Part shown: piece by piece, positions 59,394 to 64,000 of the stretch
Position numbering within the stretch: the stretch's first letter is position 1
Layout of the letters: each line of letters starts with the position of its first letter
Assembly: GCF_042214795.1 (NCBI RefSeq)
Contig: NZ_CP090177.1
Span: 1,364,001-1,428,000, forward strand
From: Arcobacter iocasae
Lineage (GTDB): Bacteria; Campylobacterota; Campylobacteria; Campylobacterales; Arcobacteraceae
Length of the DNA: 64,000 bases
Direction of reading: 5' to 3'
The notes under the pieces: generated by a model
Databases searched by the model: none
The model's input: only the letters and a program-made list of their open reading frames with translations
Told to the model about the DNA's origin: nothing
Made by a program: the position numbers and the translations under genes

Positions 59394-60368
59394 TTAAATT
59401 ATATTATTTTCATGTAAATAATTTGTACCATATGTATGAATACTATATGTTTTATCTATACTATTTTGTGTAATAAATCCTTTTTCTAGTAAATGATTAA
59501 TATAGTATTTTAATTTAACATTCTCTAATTCTTTAAATTTATTAGTTAAATTAAGGGAAGATGTTTTTTCTCTACTTGCTATAAAAATTAGAATATTATT
59601 AATATCATTAGTTTCTTCTGATAATTTTTTATTAAGAGGCTCTTTAAGTTTAACTATTTCTCTTTTTGCCTCGGTTAATTCATTCATAAGTTCCTTATTT
59701 TGATAGCTAATTTTGTCAAATTCTGTAAATGAATCTTTTAGAGAATTAATTTCTTCATCTAGTTTATCTTTAATTACTTTATTTTCATTAAGTTGTGCAT
59801 TACATTTATTAAGATTTAATTTAAGTTCATCTATTTCAGCTTTTCTCTGATTGTATAGGATTTGTTTTTTTTCAAATTCATTTAATCTTTTTTGCATATC
59901 TAATGTAAATGTTTCTTTATCATCAATTAATTTTTTTAATTGAATAATCTCATTATCTTTTTTACTAAATGTCTCATCAAAACTTAACTCTAGTTCTGTA
60001 AATCTTCTTTGTAAATCTCCATATTCTTTATAAGTTAATACTTTCTTATTACCAATTGTCTTTAAATTATTTTGATGATATATCCAGATACCAAATATAA
60101 AGTTACTAATCCAAGGAAATATTAAAATGTATATTAGTGTTACAATTAATGGATAAATTAATCCATTTAAAGGGATACCATGAAAGAAGTCATTCATATA
60201 TAAATCATTTATACTTAAAAACTTTTTGCTTGAATCTATTTTATCATCAAATAAGACTACAATCATTTTATAATTACAAACTAACCAGTAAAAAATAAAT
60301 GCACCAATGAGTGGACTAGAAGTTCGTTCATAGAGACTTGCTTTAAATGAGTTAATAATATCTTTCAT
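59394..60368 (-). CDS. Membrane-anchored coiled-coil protein
   Basis: 324 aa, not recognised. Two membrane helices near 18-38 and 68-95, then a long coiled coil (about 112-255), and a C-terminal winged-helix-like segment (KLKYYINHLLEKGFITQNSI). Monocistronic, with composition like its neighbours. A membrane-tethered regulator or structural protein is possible. Not linked to nif. Confidence 0.7.
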   Translation of the reverse strand: MKDIINSFKASLYERTSSPLIGAFIFYWLVCNYKMIVVLFDDKIDSSKKFLSINDLYMNDFFHGIPLNGLIYPLIVTLIYILIFPWISNFIFGIWIYHQNNLKTIGNKKVLTYKEYGDLQRRFTELELSFDETFSKKDNEIIQLKKLIDDKETFTLDMQKRLNEFEKKQILYNQRKAEIDELKLNLNKCNAQLNENKVIKDKLDEEINSLKDSFTEFDKISYQNKELMNELTEAKREIVKLKEPLNKKLSEETNDINNILIFIASREKTSSLNLTNKFKELENVKLKYYINHLLEKGFITQNSIDKTYSIHTYGTNYLHENNII

Positions 60369-60439
60369 TAAAATTCCTAAATTAAGTTGTAAAGATAATA
60401 GCAGAAAAGGAATTAAAAAATTTCAATAAAATATAAAAG

Positions 60440-60718
60440 CTAAAACACCAAAGAAATCCCAGCCTTTGTTAAAGCCGAGTGTTTATTTTTCTTTTCGGTT
60501 AAGCCCGAAACTGTTTGAGCGTAAAGAAATGACCTAAATGGTCATTTTAGCGAGTTTTACAGGGCAGAAAAGTGAAATAATAAGCGAGGGAAGGACGCAC
60601 ATAGATAATTTATGACATTTAGTCATAAATTTCTATGTTTCCCTTTGACAATTCGGCGGGTGGCTTTTTATCTTACTTTTTGCCACGAAAAAGTGAGAAA
60701 GCGAAGAACTTGTTCTTC
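60440..60718. repeat. Structured non-coding region, candidate dispersed repeat or ncRNA
   Basis: The 370-bp gap 60369-60738 holds no gene but a dense set of inverted repeats: tttcgg / ccgaaa (near 60490-60510), aaatgacc / ggtcattt (60528-60547), a 15-bp stem with one bulge around gtcataaat (about 60601-60636), cttactttt / aaaagtgag with one mismatch (60672-60696), and gaagaac / gttcttc (60703-60718). Outer segments gccga and tcggc can also pair. It is richer in G+C than its surroundings. Its function is unknown. Confidence 0.5.
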
Positions 60719-60738
60719 AAGAGAATACTAAATTAGCT

Positions 60739-62481
60739 TTATACAATATCCCCATCAACTACAATATTTCTCCCATTATTTTTAGCCATATAAAGTCTTT
60801 TATCAGCCCTTGCAATAATGTCATCAAGGTTTTTATCTTCTTTTTTTAAAGAAGAGACTCCACAACTAACAGTAAAATAAATATTAAGATTCTCTATTTG
60901 CACTTGCAAAGTTTCCACTTCTTGCCTTATCTCTTCAGCTATTATAGAAGCATCTTTATGTTTTGTTGATGGAAGTAAGATTACAAACTCTTCTCCACCT
61001 ATTCTTGCAACTAAATCTGATACTCTTCTGCCTTTTTTAAGAGTTTTAGCAAAAGCTTTTATAACTTCATCTCCTTCTTTATGTCCATAAGTATCGTTTA
61101 TATCTTTAAATTTATCTATATCAAAAAGTAAGACACTTATAATCGTATTATCTCTTTTTGCAAGGTTTATTAGTCTATTACTCATCTCAAAAAGTGGGCG
61201 TCTATTTAAAAGGCCTGATAGGAAGTCTTTATTTGCAAGTATTTCTAATTTCTTTTTTGATTCTTCTAGTTCTTTTGTTCTTCTTTTTACATTTATTTCC
61301 AAAGTATCTTTTGCTTTTTGCATGATAATAAATTTTTCTTTTTCTAATATTTTAATTCTATATGCTAAAGCTAAAGAGAACAGAATCATCTCTATAAAAG
61401 AACCCACCATTATCCCATGTCTTGAATAAAAGCTATATTCTAAGAATCCAAAAGATGATAGGGAAAAAAGTGTGCTCATGGATAAAAATCCCACTTGAGC
61501 TAAAAGATAAAAAATAGCTATTTTATTTCCATTTTTGTAACTTATATATCCCATATAAAGAAGAAAAGGTAAGACAAAAGAAGCAGTTGCATTCATAATC
61601 AAAATTGAAGGTTCAAATGCAAAAATACTACAAATAGCTAGAATTATATAAAAACCTCCTATAAAATTTAAAGTATGATAATATTTTTTAGACATAGTTT
61701 TTATATCTAAGATATGGTTTGTAAAAAAAGTTAAAAATGCAACCAAAAGAGGAATACTAGCTCCTACGAAATAATAAGATTGAGTATCTGAAAATGTATC
61801 AAAGGGATATATTCCACTCATTGAAGTTTGCCATGATATAAAAGACAAAGAATATAAAACATAAAAAATATATGAGATGTCTTTAGTATAAAAAAATATC
61901 ATTAAGTTATATAAAGCAAGTGAAAGTAATGATCCAATTAAAAATGCATAAATAGTTGTATATTCTCGTTCAAATTTATTAAGTGCATTTTCATCATAAA
62001 TTTGAAATGAATTAAACATTGGATACAAAGAACTTATTTTGATATATATTATTTTTGTTTCATCTTTTTTTAAATCAAACTCTATAACTGGTCTTTCTAA
62101 ATAATTCTTTTGACCCTCTTTAAAATATCCCACACCATCTTTTTTGTGTTTAATCATTTTGTTATTTGAGTATATGTAAAAGTCAATTTTATCCATAATA
62201 CTTTCTGTTAGTTTTAAATATCTTTGGATAGTTTGAGAACTTCTGTTTTTTATAGTAAGTTTGTACCAAAAGGTAGAATTTGTAAATCCATTACTTACAT
62301 TGTTTCCAACTTCTTTAAACTCTTTTATGGATGTTATATCTTTAATAGTCAAACTTGAAGTTTTATCTTCATATGTAGAGATTTTAAATTTTTCTATTGT
62401 TGAATTATTATCTATTAATATAGTTTGCTCTGCAAATAAAGTAGTAAAGAACAAGGTAAGTAATAAAAGATATTTAATCAA
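60739..62481 (-). CDS. 7TMR-DISM diguanylate cyclase
   Basis: 580 aa. Signal peptide, periplasmic DISMED2 domain (to about 165), seven membrane helices (about 175-375), coiled coil, and a GGDEF domain with an active GGEEF motif preceded by an RVSD inhibitory (I) site. It makes c-di-GMP in response to an unknown periplasmic ligand. Monocistronic; not connected to nif. Confidence 0.92.
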   Translation of the reverse strand: MIKYLLLLTLFFTTLFAEQTILIDNNSTIEKFKISTYEDKTSSLTIKDITSIKEFKEVGNNVSNGFTNSTFWYKLTIKNRSSQTIQRYLKLTESIMDKIDFYIYSNNKMIKHKKDGVGYFKEGQKNYLERPVIEFDLKKDETKIIYIKISSLYPMFNSFQIYDENALNKFEREYTTIYAFLIGSLLSLALYNLMIFFYTKDISYIFYVLYSLSFISWQTSMSGIYPFDTFSDTQSYYFVGASIPLLVAFLTFFTNHILDIKTMSKKYYHTLNFIGGFYIILAICSIFAFEPSILIMNATASFVLPFLLYMGYISYKNGNKIAIFYLLAQVGFLSMSTLFSLSSFGFLEYSFYSRHGIMVGSFIEMILFSLALAYRIKILEKEKFIIMQKAKDTLEINVKRRTKELEESKKKLEILANKDFLSGLLNRRPLFEMSNRLINLAKRDNTIISVLLFDIDKFKDINDTYGHKEGDEVIKAFAKTLKKGRRVSDLVARIGGEEFVILLPSTKHKDASIIAEEIRQEVETLQVQIENLNIYFTVSCGVSSLKKEDKNLDDIIARADKRLYMAKNNGRNIVVDGDIV

Positions 62482-62667
62482 CTTTAATCCTAAGCTTTTA
62501 TAGTAAGATTAGATTTTATCTAAAAAACAATATTATTTGGTTTCAATTATGATTATAATTTAGTTAAGTAATGTATTTTAATGAGAAATACTTTAAAGTT
62601 TAAAATTAAACAAATCCTAAACACATTTAGTTAAACTACTCGACTATATTTAATTAAGAGGTACAAA

Positions 62668-63117
62668 ATGTTCACAGAACTAATAAGACCAAGATTTTTA
62701 GAAACAGATGCTTTAGGGCACATAAATAATAATACTTATGGAGTATGGTTCGAATCAGCTCGTGATCCCATTTTTCATATCTTTATGCCAAAGGTAGATA
62801 TCAAAAAGTGGAATTTAGTCATGGCACATAGTTCTTTTGATTTTCTAAAAGAGGTATTTTGGGGTAAGCCAGTTATCATTAAAACTGCTATTACAAAAAT
62901 AGGCAATTCATCTTTAGAGATGGCTCATGCAGTTTATCAAGAGGGCAAATTATGTACAACAGGAAAAGGTGTACTTATTCATTATAATTTTGAGACAAAA
63001 GAGGCAGTTAGAATTCCAGATGACATAAGAGCTGAACTTGAAACTCATTTGTTTACTTTGCCTTGGATGCAAACACTAAAAGAGGTACAAGAGTTTGAGA
63101 TTAGTAACGAGGCATAA
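62668..63117 (+). CDS. Acyl-CoA thioesterase, 4HBT family
   Basis: 149 aa hotdog-fold enzyme. DALGHINNNTYGVWFESARD is the 4-hydroxybenzoyl-CoA thioesterase-type active-site motif with the catalytic Asp. The remainder (KPVIIKTAITKIGNSSLEMA) completes the fold. Substrate chain length unknown. GAGG lies before the ATG. Confidence 0.88.
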   Translation: MFTELIRPRFLETDALGHINNNTYGVWFESARDPIFHIFMPKVDIKKWNLVMAHSSFDFLKEVFWGKPVIIKTAITKIGNSSLEMAHAVYQEGKLCTTGKGVLIHYNFETKEAVRIPDDIRAELETHLFTLPWMQTLKEVQEFEISNEA

Positions 63118-63126
63118 GTCTTATTA

Positions 63127-63741
63127 CTAGTATTCTATTATAACAGGAAGAACTGATAAAACTAAAAGTATCGCCATGATTAGATTAAATTTTCTTACAT
63201 GGCTATCATCTTTTATAAATCTTTTTAAAGCAACTCCACCTATTGCCCAAGCATTACAAGATATAACTCCTGCAAGTAAAAAGATAAAAGCTATGATAAT
63301 CACTTGACCTATACTATTGTCTTTTGAAGTTACAAAAATAGACATTGCAGTCATCGACATAATCCAACCTTTTGGATTAACCCATTGAAAAAGTGCTGCT
63401 TGTGTGAAAGTAAAAGGTTTATGTTTCTCTTTTATTTTCATATGACCTTTACTACTTCCTATTTTATATGCCATCCAAAAAAGATAAAGTATTCCTACTA
63501 TTTTTAGTATTTTAAGTACTATTGGAAATCTCTCAAAAACAATACCAATACCTAAGCCTACAAGTAAAACCATTAACCCAAAACCTAAAAATACTCCAAA
63601 TACATGTGGAAGTGTTCTTTTATATCCAAAGGTTAAACCAGAAGATAAAAGCAAGACATTATTAGGCCCTGGTGTTATTGCAGCTGTTAGTGCAAAAGCT
63701 GCGATTGAAATTAATAGTGAAACTGTATATAACTCTTCCAT
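63127..63741 (-). CDS. LysE/RhtB-family amino-acid exporter
   Basis: 204 aa with six membrane helices. The family signature AAITPGPNNVLLLSSGLTFG lies near the N-terminus. Immediately downstream of an EamA-type transporter gene (no gap), so the two exporters are likely co-transcribed. Confidence 0.9.
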   Translation of the reverse strand: MEELYTVSLLISIAAFALTAAITPGPNNVLLLSSGLTFGYKRTLPHVFGVFLGFGLMVLLVGLGIGIVFERFPIVLKILKIVGILYLFWMAYKIGSSKGHMKIKEKHKPFTFTQAALFQWVNPKGWIMSMTAMSIFVTSKDNSIGQVIIIAFIFLLAGVISCNAWAIGGVALKRFIKDDSHVRKFNLIMAILLVLSVLPVIIEY

Positions 63742-64000
63742 TTAAACTCCTTTGTATTTTTTCAGGGATATTCTTTTCCCAAAAGTATTAATTAATAAGG
63801 CTAATATAATTAGCCCTGATGCTACTATTTTTATAAGTCCAATCTTTTCATCAAAAATAAAATATGACCCAGCTATTCCAAATATAGGAATGAGCAAACT
63901 AAGAGGTGCCACACTTGATACTGGATACTTGTGTAAGAGTGTATTCCATATCCAATAACCTAAAAGTGTAGTTGGATAGACTTGAAACATTATCGAAAAA
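63742..64000 (-). CDS. EamA/DMT-family transporter, C-terminal part (cut by the window edge)
   Basis: The reading frame stays open through base 64000, so only the C-terminal 86 or so residues are visible. It shows three hydrophobic helices and the EamA repeat features PVSSVAPLSLLIPIFGIAGS and EKIGLIKIVASGLIILALL. The internal ATG at 63990 is probably not the start. A small-metabolite exporter is likely. Confidence 0.82.
   Translation of the reverse strand, partial: FSIMFQVYPTTLLGYWIWNTLLHKYPVSSVAPLSLLIPIFGIAGSYFIFDEKIGLIKIVASGLIILALLINTFGKRISLKKYKGV

Noticed and set aside
1..64000. CRISPR arrays, rRNA, tRNA, insertion sequences or prophage genes
   Set aside because: No regularly spaced direct repeats, cloverleaf-like conserved RNA sequences, transposase, integrase or terminal inverted repeats were found on reading.

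Overview
The window is strongly A+T-rich DNA with tightly packed genes. It looks like a member of the Campylobacterota, most likely an Arcobacter-like (Arcobacteraceae) nitrogen fixer. Reasons: codon and base composition, the protein family styles, sigma-54 promoters of the GGAA-N8-GC type, and a nif cluster without nifU and nifS, whose NIF-type homologues serve as housekeeping Fe-S assembly genes in this phylum. The genus assignment is inference. No rRNA, tRNA, CRISPR array, insertion sequence or phage gene was seen.

Layout. 1-2.7 kb: a flanking sensor kinase. 2.7-11 kb (minus strand): ferredoxin, a SIR2-like/ClpX/GNAT operon, a cysteine-free thiol-peroxidase-like gene, nifA, nifT, an FAD oxidoreductase and an aldo/keto reductase. 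11-15 kb (plus): an unusual flavoprotein-BFD-[NiFe] hydrogenase small-subunit fusion with its large subunit. 15-19 kb (minus): a mod (molybdate uptake) operon behind a ModE-like operator. 19.3-23.9 kb (minus): nifH-orf119-nifD-nifK. 24-28 kb: Ktr-type potassium uptake with KdpDE-like regulators and a KdpF-like micropeptide. 28-31 kb: two chemoreceptors. 31-35.5 kb (minus): nifX-nafX-nifF-nifW-nifZ-orf113-fdx-rpoN. 35.6-39.7 kb (minus): nifN with thiol-peroxidase-like, ankyrin and SagB-like genes. 40-43 kb: three genes separating nifN from nifE. 43-44.3 kb: nifE. 44.5-47.4 kb (plus): NifX-like proteins, a HicB/Sel1/NifU fusion and a flavodiiron protein. 47.5-53.4 kb: a nifO-like gene (minus), then nifB, nifV, small nif proteins, an LRR protein and a short nifQ (plus). 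53.4-64 kb: ordinary flanking genes (rluA-like, purB, nrdAB, GGDEF protein, thioesterase, LysE and EamA exporters).

How it works together. NifA and RpoN, both encoded here, should drive at least eleven -24/-12 promoters that I can place by eye. Mo enters through ModABC and NifQ. NifB, NifE, NifN, NifV and the NifX family build and carry FeMo-co. NifF, the ferredoxins and possibly the hydrogenase fusion supply electrons. ClpX may trim biosynthetic proteins, and the flavodiiron protein may remove O2.

Most notable: a ~100-nt structured intergenic element present three times (22295-22395, 22789-22887, 32825-32925), with three hairpins that vary in sequence but keep their pairing, always just ahead of a ribosome binding site inside nif transcripts. 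Second theme: several nif-regulon proteins keep a redox or NAD fold but appear to have lost the catalytic or cluster residues (three Tpx-like proteins, one ferredoxin paralogue, one SIR2-like protein).
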